Counted from the first letter of the stretch, positions 1 through 10,621 are shown. The stretch: 64,000 nt of DNA from Hydrogenophaga sp. RAC07 (GCF_001713375.1 NZ_CP016449.1:2480001-2544000); one strand, 5' to 3'. Made by a program: numbers and translations. Notes: generated by a model from the letters alone, not told the origin.

Positions 1-251
1 TGGGCCTGCCGCTGGATCTGGTGGTGTACGAAGCCAACCAGCTGCAGTCGGACAAGATCACCTGCATCGACCACGAAAACCCCTACTTCCGCATGCTGCA
101 CAACACCTGGGGCCAGAAGCTGCGCGAGGTGTTCGACAGCATTGAACACCCGACCTGGGACGGCTCGCACACCGATGTGCCCTTGCTGAGCACCGGTCCC
201 CATTGTCAGCCGTTGCGAAAGATCACGAACGCCCGGGAAAAGCTGATCTGA
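1..251 (+). CDS. Proteasome-type protease, C-terminal fragment
   Basis: The frame is open from the first full codon at 3 to the TGA at 249-251, so the gene starts outside the window and 82 codons are visible. The text resembles the C-terminus of the predicted proteasome-type proteases (COG3484) common in Burkholderiales: a conserved LPLDLVVYEANQL stretch, then NPYFRMLHNTWGQ, then a WDGS tail. Family members are single-type Ntn-hydrolase subunits related to HslV and the 20S proteasome; the N-terminal nucleophile is not in view, so activity cannot be judged. The next gene begins 2 nt after the stop, suggesting one transcript. Identification is by recalled family text only. Confidence 0.75.
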   Translation, partial: GLPLDLVVYEANQLQSDKITCIDHENPYFRMLHNTWGQKLREVFDSIEHPTWDGSHTDVPLLSTGPHCQPLRKITNAREKLI

Positions 252-253
252 AC

Positions 254-1102
254 ATGTCGTTGATCGTTTTTTCCCACGCCAACAGCTTTCCCGCCAGCAC
301 CTACCGCGTCCTCTTCAAGTCCCTGCGCGCCCGCGGCCACGCGGTGCGGGCGGTGGACAAGTTTGGTCACGACCCGCAGTACCCCGTCACCAGCAACTGG
401 CCGCACCTGGTGCAGCAGCTCGCCGACTTTGCCGCGCCCGAGATCGAAGCACACGGCCAGGGGGCCTGGCTGGTGGGCCATTCGCTGGGCGGCTTTTTGA
501 GCCTGATGTGCGCCGCGCGCCACCCGCAACTGGGCGGGCACGCGGTGCGCGGTGTGGTGCTGATCGATTCGCCGGTGCTCGGCGGCTGGCGCGCGCGCAC
601 GCTGGAGCTGATCAAGCGCACCCAGCTGGTGGGTTCGGTCTCGCCCGGCAAGATCAGCCACAAGCGGCGCAACACCTGGCCCGACGCCGACGCGGCACAC
701 GCGCATTTCGCCAGCAAGAAGGCGTTTGCCGCCTGGGACCCGCAGGTGCTGCAGGACTACATCGACCACGGCACCCGCGATGCCGCCGACGCGCGCGGCC
801 AGCAGCACCGCACGCTGGACTTCAACCGCGAGGTCGAGACCGCCATCTACAACACGCTGCCGCACAACCTGGACCGCCTGCTGCGACGCCACCCCTTGCA
901 ATGCCCGGTCGGGTTCATCGGCGGCACGCGCTCGCTGGAGATGAAGCAGGTCGGCATGGCGATGACGCACCGGCTGGTGGGCAAACGCCACCCCGAGCGC
1001 ATGGCCATGATCGAAGGCAGCCACCTGTTCCCGATGGAGCAGCCGCTGGAGACCGCCGCCGCCATCGACACGATGCTGCAATCGCTGCAAGGCAAAACGT
1101 GA
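254..1102 (+). CDS. Alpha/beta hydrolase
   Basis: A 282-residue cytosolic alpha/beta hydrolase of unknown substrate. The nucleophile elbow G-H-S-L-G-G places the catalytic serine at residue 77, and the likely catalytic histidine is His257 in EGSHLFPMEQP. An FSHANSFPAST segment near the N-terminus supplies the expected oxyanion-hole region. I chose the ATG at 254 rather than the in-frame upstream start at 203, because 254 lies 2 nt after the preceding stop and the protein then begins directly with the first beta strand (SLIVFSHA). It is probably cotranscribed with the proteasome-type protease gene. An esterase or a C-C hydrolase are both possible; nothing in the sequence decides. Confidence 0.85.
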   Translation: MSLIVFSHANSFPASTYRVLFKSLRARGHAVRAVDKFGHDPQYPVTSNWPHLVQQLADFAAPEIEAHGQGAWLVGHSLGGFLSLMCAARHPQLGGHAVRGVVLIDSPVLGGWRARTLELIKRTQLVGSVSPGKISHKRRNTWPDADAAHAHFASKKAFAAWDPQVLQDYIDHGTRDAADARGQQHRTLDFNREVETAIYNTLPHNLDRLLRRHPLQCPVGFIGGTRSLEMKQVGMAMTHRLVGKRHPERMAMIEGSHLFPMEQPLETAAAIDTMLQSLQGKT

Positions 1103-1187
1103 ACCGGGGCGGGTTCACGTCGCCGAGGGGGCTCCGGTCCGGTATAACCCTTTTTGGAACAGCCGCCTCCGCACCAGTCCATTCCAT

Positions 1188-3122
1188 GTGTCCGACCCCA
1201 TGACGCCTCCCTCCCCACCGGGCAGCCCCTTGCAAAGGGTGTGGCAGCGCTTGGCAGAATGGCAGCCCGACAGCCACAGCATCTGGACGCGGCTGGCCGT
1301 GGCGCTGGTGATCACCATGCTGGCGGCCTGGATGCGGGTGGCGCTGGCGCCGGCCGAGTCGGGCGGGCGCTTCATCACCCTCTCGCTTGCTGCAGCCGTC
1401 TCCGCGCTCTACGGCGGCTTTCGTGTCGGCATGTTCAGCACGGTGGTGGGCATGCTGGCAATCAACTTCGTGCTGGTCAAGCCCTACTTCAGCTTCGCCT
1501 TCGAGAACCCGGTCGAAGCCTTCTGGCTCAACCTGTGGCACCTGCTCACGCAGCTCGTGGTGGTGGGCGCCATCGCCCTGATGCAGAGGCAAAACCGCCA
1601 CCTGCGCGAGGCCACGGCGCTCATCCAGCAAGGCAAACAGCAGCTGGAGGACACCTTCGAGCAAGGCGCCACCGGCATGACCCACAGCCACCTCAACGGC
1701 GAGTGGATCCGCATCAACCAGACCTATTGCGACATCTTCGGCTACACCAAGGCCGAGATGATGACGATGCATTTCCGGGACTTCACCCACCCGGAAGACC
1801 TGGAAGTCGACCTCGCCCAGTTCCACCGCGCTCTCAACGACGAGATCCACCACTACAGCTTCGAGAAGCGCTACATCCACAAGCAGGGTCACGTGGTCTG
1901 GGCCTACCTCACGATCTCGCTGGTGCGCAAGGCCTCGGGCGAGGCCGACTACGTGATCGCCGTGGTGCAGGACATCAGTGCCCTCAAGCACGCCGAGCAG
2001 GCCCTGCGCACCAGCGAGCATCTGCTGCGCCAGGCGCACGAACTCGCCGGCCTGGCGAGCTGGCAGGCCGACGTGGCCAAGCGCCGTTTCACCACGCTGT
2101 CGGGTTCGCACGAGACCCTGGGGCTGCCGCAGGCCGAGTTCACCGACACCGAGCTGCTCGCCATCACCCACCCCGACGACCGACCCCACGTGCTGCGCCA
2201 GTGGGCGCTGGCGGTGCAGGGCAAGGCGGTTTACGACATCGAGTACCGCATCAGGTACGGCGGCGAATGGCACTGGTTCACTGTGCGCGCCGAGTTCGAG
2301 CGCGATGCCCACGGCCGCGCCGTGCGCGCCCTGGGTGTCACGCGCGATGTGACCGAGCGCAAGCGCAACGAGATGGAGATCCAGCAGCTCAACGCCTCGC
2401 TGGAGCATCGCATCGACGCGCGCACGCGCGCCCTGAAGGCCGCGTACGACGAGCTGGAGAGTTACTCCTATGCGGTGGCGCACGACCTGCGTTCACCGCT
2501 GCGCATCATCAACGGCTTTGCCCAGGCCCTGCGCGAAGACAACCCCAAGCTCGACGCGGACAGCCGGGCCCATCTGGAGCGCATCATGGGCGCCAGCAAA
2601 AAGATGGGCGAACTCATCGACGGCCTGCTCACGCTGTCGCAGTTCTCGCGCGGCGAGCTGCAGCGAAAGCCGGTCAACATCAGCAACATCGCCAACCGCC
2701 TGCTGGATGAGTTCGCCAGCGCCGACCCGCAGCGCGACGTGCGCTGGGAGATCGAACCCGACCTCAACGCCATGGCCGATCCGCCCCTGGTCGAGGCGCT
2801 CATGCAGAACCTGCTGAACAACGCCTGGAAATACACCGCGAAGACGCCGCAGGCGGTGATCCGTGTCTATGCCCAAGACGTCAATGGCCAGACCCGTTTC
2901 TGCGTGAGCGACAACGGCGCGGGTTTCGACATGGCGCGCGCGAACAAGCTGTTCCAGCCGTTTCAGCGCCTGCACATGCCGCACGAGTTCGCGGGTCTGG
3001 GCATCGGCCTGGCCACCTCGCTGCGCATCGTGCAGCGCCACGGCGGTGGCCTGGCGGCCACCGGTGAGCCGGGCAAAGGCGCCATGTTCTGCTTCAGTCT
3101 CTACGCACCCTTGACAGCCTGA
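1188..3122 (+). CDS. Membrane sensor histidine kinase, DUF4118-PAS-PAS-HisKA-HATPase
   Basis: A 644-residue hybrid-free sensor kinase. Residues about 25-130 hold the four closely packed hydrophobic segments of a KdpD-like DUF4118 membrane domain. Two PAS domains follow (about 150-270, with FGYTKAEM and a PAC-like tail, and about 280-400). A coiled linker then leads to the HisKA H-box, with the phosphoacceptor His432 in [12 protein letters not shown]. The ATPase domain shows the N box around Asn544-545 ([10 protein letters not shown]), G1 (DNGAGFD) and G2 (GLGIGLAT). The start is probably GTG 1188; ATG 1200 is the alternative. No response-regulator gene is adjacent: the next gene runs the other way, so this is an orphan kinase, and its signal is unknown. 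Confidence 0.88.
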   Translation: MSDPMTPPSPPGSPLQRVWQRLAEWQPDSHSIWTRLAVALVITMLAAWMRVALAPAESGGRFITLSLAAAVSALYGGFRVGMFSTVVGMLAINFVLVKPYFSFAFENPVEAFWLNLWHLLTQLVVVGAIALMQRQNRHLREATALIQQGKQQLEDTFEQGATGMTHSHLNGEWIRINQTYCDIFGYTKAEMMTMHFRDFTHPEDLEVDLAQFHRALNDEIHHYSFEKRYIHKQGHVVWAYLTISLVRKASGEADYVIAVVQDISALKHAEQALRTSEHLLRQAHELAGLASWQADVAKRRFTTLSGSHETLGLPQAEFTDTELLAITHPDDRPHVLRQWALAVQGKAVYDIEYRIRYGGEWHWFTVRAEFERDAHGRAVRALGVTRDVTERKRNEMEIQQLNASLEHRIDARTRALKAAYDELESYSYAVAHDLRSPLRIINGFAQALREDNPKLDADSRAHLERIMGASKKMGELIDGLLTLSQFSRGELQRKPVNISNIANRLLDEFASADPQRDVRWEIEPDLNAMADPPLVEALMQNLLNNAWKYTAKTPQAVIRVYAQDVNGQTRFCVSDNGAGFDMARANKLFQPFQRLHMPHEFAGLGIGLATSLRIVQRHGGGLAATGEPGKGAMFCFSLYAPLTA

Positions 3123-3135
3123 GCGTAGGTCGCGG

Positions 3136-4364
<1,229 letters not shown>

Positions 4365-4368
<4 letters not shown>

Positions 4369-5075
4369 GCCGCCACCACCGGCGCCGCGCGGCCGGCCTG
4401 GGCTGCGTCCTCGTGCAGTTGGCCGTCGCGAAACACCAGGCGGCGTCGCGCCCAGTCGGCGATCTCGTGTTCGTGCGTGACCAGCACCACCGTGATGCCC
4501 TGGGCGTTGAGTCCGGCCAGCAGGCCCATCACGTCTTCGCTGGTGTGGGTGTCGAGCGCGCCGGTGGGCTCGTCGGCCAGGATCAGCTGGGGCTGGTTGA
4601 CCAGCGCACGCGCAATCGCCACACGCTGCTGCTGGCCACCCGAGAGCTCGGCCGGCGTGTGGCCGGTGCGGTCCCCCAGGCCCACGCGTTCCAGCGCTTC
4701 GCGGGCGCGCCGCTGCCGCTCGGCCGTGGGCACACCGGCGTACACCATGGGCAGCTCCACGTTCTCCAGCGCGCTGGTGCGCGGCAGCAGGTTGAACTGC
4801 TGGAACACAAAACCGATGCGCCGGTTGCGCACAGCGGCCAGCGCGTCGGCGCTCATGTGCTGCACCGCTTCGCCAGCCAGGCGGTACTCGCCGCCATCGG
4901 GCAGGTCCAGGCAACCCAGGATGTTCATCAGCGTGGACTTGCCCGAACCGGACGGGCCCATGATGGCCACGAACTCACCGGCCTCGATGTCGAGCGACAC
5001 GCCCGCCAGCGCATGCACCGCGTGGCCACCCATGCGGTAGGTCTTGGTGAGGGAGCGGGCTTCGATGAGGGCCAT
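4365..5075 (-). CDS. MacB-type ABC transporter ATP-binding protein
   Basis: A 236-residue ABC ATPase that powers the MacB permease encoded just downstream. It shows Walker A (GPSGSGKS), Q-loop ([10 protein letters not shown]), ABC signature (LSGGQQQR), Walker B ([12 protein letters not shown]) and the switch histidine (VTHEHE). The length and the FQQFNLLPR text are typical of the LolD/MacB/FtsE group. Start at 5075 follows the MacA stop (5098-5096) by 20 nt; the gene then overlaps the permease start by 4 nt. An alanine-rich C-terminal tail of about 15 residues follows the ABC fold. The three genes form one minus-strand operon, macA-ATPase-permease. Confidence 0.92.
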
Positions 5076-5095
5076 GGTGGTGAGCTGCGCGACGT

Positions 5096-6403
5096 TCAGA
5101 ACGACATTCGCGGGCCGCTGGTGCGCCGGCTGCTGGCGGGCGCGGTGACACCCGTGATCACTTGCGCGCCTTCGACCAGCACGCCCGCCTCGGACGAGTC
5201 GGGCGGCACCAGCAGTTCGGTGGCCGTGCCGTCGCTCACGCCCAGGCGCACCGGGTAGGCCACGGGCTGGCCTTGATCGTTCAGCAGATGGATGCGACCG
5301 GCTCGGCCCGGAGCCACCGCAGGGGCATCGGTGGGGCCAGCGGCTGCTGTGGTCGGCTCCAGGCCCGGCACCCGCACGCGCAGCGCCGCGTTCGGCACCT
5401 TCAGCACGTTCGCGCGCGATTCGGTCACCACGCGCACATTGGCCGTCATGCCCGGCAGCAAACGGCCCGACTCGTTGGCGAACCGCACCACCGCCACGTA
5501 GGTCACCACGTTGGACACGTTGGTGGCGGCCTTGCGCACCTGGCGCACTTCGCCCTCGAAGGTCTGGCCCGGGAACGCATCCACGGTGAAGCGCGCTTTC
5601 AGCCCCGGCCGGATGCGGCCCACGTCGGCCTCGTCGATGCTGGCGTCCACCTGCATGTCGGAGAGGTTTTGTGCGATCACGAACAGCTCGGGCGCCTGCA
5701 GGCTGGCGGCCACCGTCTGGCCCTTTTCCACCGTGCGCTTGATCACGATGCCGTTGACCGGCGAGGTGATGCGCGTGCGCGAGAGGTCGATGCGGGCTTG
5801 CGCCAGCGCGGCCTCGCGCTGCGCCACATTCGCCTGCGCGCTGTGGATCTGCGCCTCGCTCACGCCCACCAGCGCCTGCACCGCACGCAGCGACTCTTGT
5901 GCCGAGATCAGCACGGCGCGCGTGCGATCGGCCTCGCTCTGCGCAATGAAACCCTGCGCGACCAGGCTCAGGTTGCGCTCGTGCGTGCGCTGCGCTTCGG
6001 CCAGGTCGGATTGCACGCGCGACACATTGGCCCGGCTCGACGCCGCATTGGCCACCGCAATCGCCACCGCCGCGCGCGCCGCGTTCACGTCGGCCTGCGC
6101 GGAGCTCACGCGGTACTCGAAGGTCTGGGGGTCGATCTCGGCGATCAACTGGCCGGCCTTCACCTCGGTATTGAAGTCCACATACACCGCGCGCACCTGG
6201 CCCGACACCTGCGTGCCCACCGACACCTGCGTGACCGGGTTCACCGTGCCGCTGGCCGACACACTGACCTGCATGCCGCCCCGCTCGATGGGCGCGGTGC
6301 GGTATTGCACGGCCGCCTGCGCGCTGCGCTGGCTCCACCACCAGGCGCCAGCCGCCACCAGGGCCAGCACCACCACACCTGTCATCCACTGCGATCTTTT
6401 CAT
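5096..6403 (-). CDS. macA: MacA-type periplasmic adaptor (membrane fusion protein)
   Basis: A 435-residue periplasmic adaptor that should link the MacB pump to an outer-membrane TolC-like channel. An N-terminal anchor (about residues 7-24, VVVLALVAAGAWWW) is followed by a beta-barrel/lipoyl half-motif (GGMQVSVSASGTVNPV), a long alpha-helical hairpin (about 95-200, many Ala/Arg heptads), the second lipoyl half with SPVNGIVIKRTVEKGQTV, and a C-terminal membrane-proximal domain. First gene of the minus-strand operon; its ATG at 6403 is preceded by about 175 nt without a gene that separates it from a divergent plus-strand operon. An Ala/Pro-rich insertion (near residues 350-365) is unlike E. coli MacA. 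No specific export substrate can be inferred. Confidence 0.9.
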   Translation of the reverse strand: MKRSQWMTGVVVLALVAAGAWWWSQRSAQAAVQYRTAPIERGGMQVSVSASGTVNPVTQVSVGTQVSGQVRAVYVDFNTEVKAGQLIAEIDPQTFEYRVSSAQADVNAARAAVAIAVANAASSRANVSRVQSDLAEAQRTHERNLSLVAQGFIAQSEADRTRAVLISAQESLRAVQALVGVSEAQIHSAQANVAQREAALAQARIDLSRTRITSPVNGIVIKRTVEKGQTVAASLQAPELFVIAQNLSDMQVDASIDEADVGRIRPGLKARFTVDAFPGQTFEGEVRQVRKAATNVSNVVTYVAVVRFANESGRLLPGMTANVRVVTESRANVLKVPNAALRVRVPGLEPTTAAAGPTDAPAVAPGRAGRIHLLNDQGQPVAYPVRLGVSDGTATELLVPPDSSEAGVLVEGAQVITGVTAPASSRRTSGPRMSF

Positions 6404-6577
6404 GGGGAGATTGTAGGAATGGCGAGCGCAGCAAACGGGCCGTGGGGGATCTGCCCGCTGCGTTTCGCGCCGTGCTGCGGGCGTTTCGCGCCGCGGCTGC
6501 GCCGATCCGTCGCAAGCCGCTGGGCCCGCGCCGGGCCGCTGGGCACAGTGCGCTCACCCCCCCCACCGGAGAGCGCC

Positions 6578-7009
6578 ATGCAACTCACTCCCCTCATCGC
6601 CATCCACATGACCGCGGCCCTGGCCGCAGTGGCCATCGGCCCCCTGGCCCTGTGGGCGCGCCGCGGCCACGCCAGCCACCAATCCCGCAGCCAACGCCCC
6701 CGGCTGCACCGCGCCGCGGGCTACGCCTGGGTCACGCTGATGCTCATCACGGCGTTCTCGGCCATCTTCATCAGCGACCCCACCCTGCCCAACATCGCCG
6801 GCTTCTCGGCCATCCACCTGCTGATCCCCATCGTGCTGGGCGCGTTGTTCCTCGCCTTTCGGCAACTGCTGCGCGGCAACGTGAAGGGCCACCGCATCAC
6901 CATGCTGTCGCTGTACATCAGCGGCTGCCTGATCGCGGGTGCGTTCACGCTCGCCCCCGGGCGCGTCCTCGGCCAGCTGGTCTGGGGCCAATGGCTCGGC
7001 CTAGTCTGA
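6578..7009 (+). CDS. DUF2306-like small membrane protein
   Basis: A 143-residue integral membrane protein with four predicted hydrophobic segments (near residues 5-25, 48-68, 75-95 and 110-130), separated by short basic loops. A conserved-looking HRAAGYAW motif precedes TM2, and a HRITMLSLYISG motif lies in TM4, as in DUF2306 proteins; histidines near membrane faces hint at heme or metal contacts, but that is inference. It is the first gene of a plus-strand series leading to the LytS/LytTR pair, with gaps of about 30 nt to each next gene. Start is the ATG 11 nt after an AG-rich stretch. Function unknown. Confidence 0.75.
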   Translation: MQLTPLIAIHMTAALAAVAIGPLALWARRGHASHQSRSQRPRLHRAAGYAWVTLMLITAFSAIFISDPTLPNIAGFSAIHLLIPIVLGALFLAFRQLLRGNVKGHRITMLSLYISGCLIAGAFTLAPGRVLGQLVWGQWLGLV

Positions 7010-7040
7010 CCCACCGCTTTTCCATCCCCGAAGGTCCACC

Positions 7041-7340
7041 ATGAAGCTGCACCAGCACACCGCCACCGAACCCGACCTGGACCGCCTCGCCCGCCGACGC
7101 GCCGGCGCCCGCATGGGCTGGTATGCCCACGCCCTGGTCTTCCTGGCCGTCAACACCGCCCTGATGGGCATCTCGCTGGCCAGCGGGCGCCACTGGGCCA
7201 TCTACCCCGCGCTCGGCTGGGGCCTGGGCCTGCTCATGCACGGCGTGGGCGTGTGGCTGGCGCTCGGCGGCGGGGGGCTGCAGGCGCGGCTGGTGGCGCA
7301 GGAACGCGAGCGCCTGATGCGGGAGCGCCAGGGCCTGTGA
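7041..7340 (+). CDS. 2TM-domain small membrane protein
   Basis: A 99-residue protein with a charged N-terminus (about residues 1-24), two transmembrane segments (about 27-45, AHALVFLAVNTALMGIS, and 53-75) and a basic C-terminal helix (RLVAQERERLMRERQ). This matches the 2TM domain family (PF13239), often found fused to or beside LytS-type histidine kinases. Here it lies 31 nt after the DUF2306 gene and about 32 nt before the LytS-like kinase, so it may assist or modulate that kinase. The domain call comes from the topology and text, not from a search. Confidence 0.75.
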   Translation: MKLHQHTATEPDLDRLARRRAGARMGWYAHALVFLAVNTALMGISLASGRHWAIYPALGWGLGLLMHGVGVWLALGGGGLQARLVAQERERLMRERQGL

Positions 7341-7372
7341 GCCACGCCCCGGCCTTGCGGGATACTGCGCCC

Positions 7373-8407
7373 ATGCCGCCGCTCAACCTCGCCACCATCG
7401 CCCGCCGGGCCTTTGCCGCCGTGGTGTTCAACACGGTCATTGCGCTGGCCATCACCGTGGTCATGGGTGACACCTTTGCGGAGAACATGGTGTATTCCCA
7501 GTGCATCGGCATGCTGATCTGGGGCCTGATCGACGGAGGGCGCTACGTGCTGCACGCCAGCGGCTGGCCCGGCGCGCCCGCCATGGCCGCGCTGGTGGTG
7601 GGCGCGGTGCTGGTGGCCTATCCCCTGGGCAGCGCCAGCGCCAACTTCATGCTGGGCCGGGAACTGCTGCTGGGCCTGAAGAACTTCCCCCGCGCCACCC
7701 TGGGCTTCGTGTTGATGTCGCTCTCGGCCGGTGCCTTTGGTGCGTACTACTTCACCAGCCGCGAAATGCTGGCGCGCGCCCGACTGGCCAGCGAAGAAGC
7801 CCAGCGCCAGGCCACCGAAGCGCGCCTGCGGCTGCTCGAATCTCAGCTGGAGCCGCACATGCTGTTCAACACCCTGGCCAACCTGCGCGCCCTCATCGGC
7901 ACCGACCCCGTGCGCGCCGTGGCCATGCTGGACCGGCTCAACGATTTCCTGCGCGCCACGCTCCGGGCCTCGCGCGCAGACGCCACCGCCGGGCGCCACA
8001 CCCTGGCCGACGAATTCGCCCGCCTGCGCGACTACCTCGAACTCATGGCCCTGCGCATGGGTCCACGCCTGCGCTACGCGCTCGAACTCCCTGAGGCGCT
8101 GAGCCACCAGAGCGTACCGCCGCTGCTGCTGCAGCCGCTGGTGGAAAACTGCATCCGCCACGGGCTGGAGCCCAGCGTGGACGGCGGCGAAATCCGCGTG
8201 GTGGCGCGTCGGGGTGAAGGCGGTCTGGAGCTGGAGGTGAGCGACACCGGTGTGGGTTGCGAGGCCGAGCCCGCGGCCGGCTTCGGCCTGAGCCAGGTGC
8301 GCGAACGCCTGACCACCGCCTACCCCGGCCAGGCCCGGCTGCACTGGCACAGCGCCCCCGGCGCCGGCACCCGCGCCCTGCTCACCCTGCCCCTGCACAC
8401 CCCATGA
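7373..8407 (+). CDS. LytS-family sensor histidine kinase
   Basis: A 344-residue membrane kinase. Four hydrophobic segments occupy about residues 8-30, 42-60, 65-85 and 103-123. A short coiled coil leads to the His_kinase domain, with phosphoacceptor His162 in LEPHMLFNTLANLRALI. The ATPase part contains PLVENCIRHGLEP (N box), DTGVGC (G1) and GFGLSQVRERL (G2), the usual LytS/YehU arrangement. I chose ATG 7373; an in-frame GTG at 7337 overlapping the upstream stop is possible. The stop overlaps the response-regulator start in an ATGA junction, so the pair is translationally coupled. Signal unknown. Confidence 0.9.
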   Translation: MPPLNLATIARRAFAAVVFNTVIALAITVVMGDTFAENMVYSQCIGMLIWGLIDGGRYVLHASGWPGAPAMAALVVGAVLVAYPLGSASANFMLGRELLLGLKNFPRATLGFVLMSLSAGAFGAYYFTSREMLARARLASEEAQRQATEARLRLLESQLEPHMLFNTLANLRALIGTDPVRAVAMLDRLNDFLRATLRASRADATAGRHTLADEFARLRDYLELMALRMGPRLRYALELPEALSHQSVPPLLLQPLVENCIRHGLEPSVDGGEIRVVARRGEGGLELEVSDTGVGCEAEPAAGFGLSQVRERLTTAYPGQARLHWHSAPGAGTRALLTLPLHTP

Positions 8408-9192
8408 ACGCCACCGCCCTCATCGCCGAAGACGAACCCTTGCTGGCCCAGGCGCTGCAGGCCGAACTGGCGATCGCCTGGCCCGAGCTGACGGTGGTGA
8501 AGGTGGTGGGCGACGGCGAAGCCGCCGTGGCGCAAGCGCTGGCGCTGCGGCCCGACGTGCTGTTGCTCGACATCCGCATGCCCGGGCGCACCGGGCTGGA
8601 AGCCGCTGCCGAACTGGCCGAAGAGTGGCCCGACGACCAGGCCTTCCCCGCGCTCGTGTTCGTGACCGCGTTTGACGCCTACGCCGTGCAGGCCTTCGAG
8701 GCGCAGGCGGTGGACTACCTGCTCAAACCCGTGCAACCCGAGCGCCTGCGCCTGACCGTGCAGCGCGTGCAGGCCTTGCTGGCACAACGCCGGCCCGCCA
8801 CCGGCCCACTGGACGCCACGCTGGAGCAACTGCGCTGCCTCATGGCCCAAACGCCATCGACCGCAACGCGCCTGCAGGTGATTCCGGCCAGCGTGGGCAA
8901 CAGCATCCGCATGGTGCACCTGGGGGAGGTGCTGGCGTTCGAGGCGTCCGACAAATACGTGCGCGTGCTGCTCGCACAAGGCGAGGTGCTGATCCGCACC
9001 CCGCTGAAAGAACTGATGCCCCAGCTGGACGCCACCGTGTTCTGGCAGATCCACCGGGGCACCGTGGTGCGCGCCGACGCCATCGAGAGCGTCAACCGCA
9101 ACGAAGCCGGCCGCCTGGGCCTGCGCCTGCGCGCCCGACCCGAAACCTTCGCCGTGAGCCGGCTCTACGCGGACCGGTTTCGGGCGATGTGA
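8404..9192 (+). CDS. LytTR-family response regulator
   Basis: A 262-residue response regulator of the AlgR/LytR type. The receiver domain (about 1-120) has the acidic pair in IAEDEP, the phosphoacceptor Asp56 (LLLDIRMPG), the conserved Thr in FVTAFDAYA and the Lys in YLLKPV. A linker of about 30 residues leads to a LytTR DNA-binding domain (about 155-260), with the typical ASDKYVRVL, RTPLKEL and IHRGTVV blocks. It should be phosphorylated by the kinase whose gene overlaps it by 4 nt. Target genes cannot be told from the window; autoregulation of the four-gene operon is a reasonable guess. Confidence 0.92.
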   Translation: MNATALIAEDEPLLAQALQAELAIAWPELTVVKVVGDGEAAVAQALALRPDVLLLDIRMPGRTGLEAAAELAEEWPDDQAFPALVFVTAFDAYAVQAFEAQAVDYLLKPVQPERLRLTVQRVQALLAQRRPATGPLDATLEQLRCLMAQTPSTATRLQVIPASVGNSIRMVHLGEVLAFEASDKYVRVLLAQGEVLIRTPLKELMPQLDATVFWQIHRGTVVRADAIESVNRNEAGRLGLRLRARPETFAVSRLYADRFRAM

Positions 9193-9230
9193 GGGCAGCC
9201 CCCTGGCCTGACCCGCCGTTTGAGCGGGAG

Positions 9231-9319
9231 TATCTATTCATTCAGACCGGGATAATCCCCAGATTTATCCATATACGGATACATTCACATATCTATTCAA
9301 GTATCTATTCAACATTCCA
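9231..9319 (+). promoter_or_regulatory. AT-rich upstream region of yjjJ with three direct repeats and palindromes
   Basis: The 10-mer TATCTATTCA occurs three times in the same orientation, at 9231-9240, 9290-9299 and 9302-9311; the last two are offset by 12 nt and end 8 nt before the yjjJ ATG. Between them lie the perfect dyad GGGATAATCCC (9249-9259) and an inverted repeat TATCC-N6-GGATA (9266-9281). The block is markedly more AT-rich than its surroundings. This looks like an operator and promoter array, plausibly bound by the winged-helix N-terminus of YjjJ itself. No clear -35/-10 pair was assigned. Confidence 0.6.
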
Positions 9320-10621
9320 ATGAGCGAAGCTTTGCTGGACACCCTTCGACTGCTCGGCGGTGTGGCCACCAGCGCCGATCTGAAGGCGCGGATGGGCGTG
9401 AGCCAACCCACCGTTTCACGGGCTCTGGCGCCCTTGCTGCGCGATGGTCGCGTGATCAAGGTGGGTGCAGCACGATCACAGCAATACCTGCTGGCGCGAC
9501 ACATCGACGGCGTGGGCAGGGAGATTCCGCTGATGCGCGTGGATGCGCAGGGCAAAGCCTCGGCCTTTGGACGCATGGTGGCGCTGCCGGGCGGACGCTT
9601 CTGGGTCGACGAGGTTGATGGTGCGAGCGAACTGCACGCCGGTCTGCCGTGGTTTCTACAAGACATGCGACCGCAGGGGTTCATGGGCCGCACCTTTGCG
9701 CAGGCCCATCCCGAACTGCGCTTGCCCAACGACCTGCGTCATTGGAGCGAAGACGATGTGCTCCGGGCGCTGGTGCAGGCCGGGGACGATCTGCCTGGCA
9801 ACCTCATCGTGGGTCAGTCGGCCTTTGAGCGCTTTCATACATTGCCCCAGCGGCTCTCGACCACCAACGTTCCCGAGCGGGACTACCCCCTGCTTGCCGA
9901 ACGTGCCATGCAGGGCACGCTGCCAGGCTCGTCGGCGGGCGGTGAACAGCCCAAGTTCTGCACCACGCTGAACGGCCAGCCCATGATCGTGAAGTTTTCG
10001 CCGGCGGGCGCGGCACCCGTCGACCAACGCTGGCGCGATCTGCTGGTGTGCGAACACCTGGCGCTGCACACGTTGGGGCAGAACAACCTGCCAGCCGCCC
10101 GGACCCGAATCGTGATGGCGGCCAACCGGGTCTTTCTGGAAGCGCAGCGGTTCGACCGCACGGGTCACGGCCGCATCGGCATGGTCTCGCTGCTGGCGTA
10201 TGACGCGCAGTTCGTGGGGCAGATGGACCACTGGGCCGCCACCGCCCAGCGCATGGCGGCGCGGCAATTGATGACACTGGAAGATGCACACCGGTTGCGC
10301 CTGCTCGATGCATTTGGCGCACTGATCGGCAACACCGACCGCCACTACGGCAACATCTCCTTGCTGCTGGACCAAGGCCGTTGGCACCTTTCGCCCACCT
10401 ACGACATGTTGCCCATGCTCTATGCCCCGGTGAACGGTGAACTGGTGGAGCGCGATTTTGCGGCCCGTGCGCTGCACCCCAACGCCGACACCCTGGCGGT
10501 TTGGCCAGAGGCTGTGGCATTGGCCTTGCATTTCTGGGACCAGGTGGCGCGAGACGCACGCGTCTCGAAGGGGTTTCGCAACATCGCTCAAACCAACCGG
10601 GACACCGTGTCCCGGTTGTAA
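9320..10621 (+). CDS. yjjJ: YjjJ-type HipA-family kinase with N-terminal HTH
   Basis: A 433-residue protein close in length to E. coli YjjJ (443). Residues about 1-60 form a winged-helix DNA-binding domain (GVATSADLKARMGVSQPTVSRAL). The rest is a HipA-like Ser/Thr kinase: the Gly-rich segment SSAGGEQPKF near residue 205 (ATP loop), the nucleotide-binding lysine in MIVKFSP, the catalytic IGNTDRHYGNISLLL near residue 340 and the metal-binding LSPTYDMLPML near 360. Canonical HipA has a separate HipB repressor; here the DNA-binding part is fused, so toxin and regulator lie in one chain. No hipB-like gene is adjacent. The protein ends 6 nt from a convergent gene. Confidence 0.88.
   Translation: MSEALLDTLRLLGGVATSADLKARMGVSQPTVSRALAPLLRDGRVIKVGAARSQQYLLARHIDGVGREIPLMRVDAQGKASAFGRMVALPGGRFWVDEVDGASELHAGLPWFLQDMRPQGFMGRTFAQAHPELRLPNDLRHWSEDDVLRALVQAGDDLPGNLIVGQSAFERFHTLPQRLSTTNVPERDYPLLAERAMQGTLPGSSAGGEQPKFCTTLNGQPMIVKFSPAGAAPVDQRWRDLLVCEHLALHTLGQNNLPAARTRIVMAANRVFLEAQRFDRTGHGRIGMVSLLAYDAQFVGQMDHWAATAQRMAARQLMTLEDAHRLRLLDAFGALIGNTDRHYGNISLLLDQGRWHLSPTYDMLPMLYAPVNGELVERDFAARALHPNADTLAVWPEAVALALHFWDQVARDARVSKGFRNIAQTNRDTVSRL

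Noticed and set aside
206..1090. Long open frame on the minus strand opposite the alpha/beta hydrolase
   Set aside because: High third-position GC makes antisense frames stay open; the text has no domain character, while the plus-strand protein has the GHSLGG motif.
1154..2710. Second open frame overlapping the histidine kinase
   Set aside because: It has a low-complexity Ala/Arg/Pro composition and no domain; it is a shadow of the kinase frame.
6460..6493. 13-nt direct repeat GCGTTTCGCGCCG upstream of macA
   Set aside because: Two copies only in a GC-rich gap; likely chance, and no dyad or promoter context was seen.
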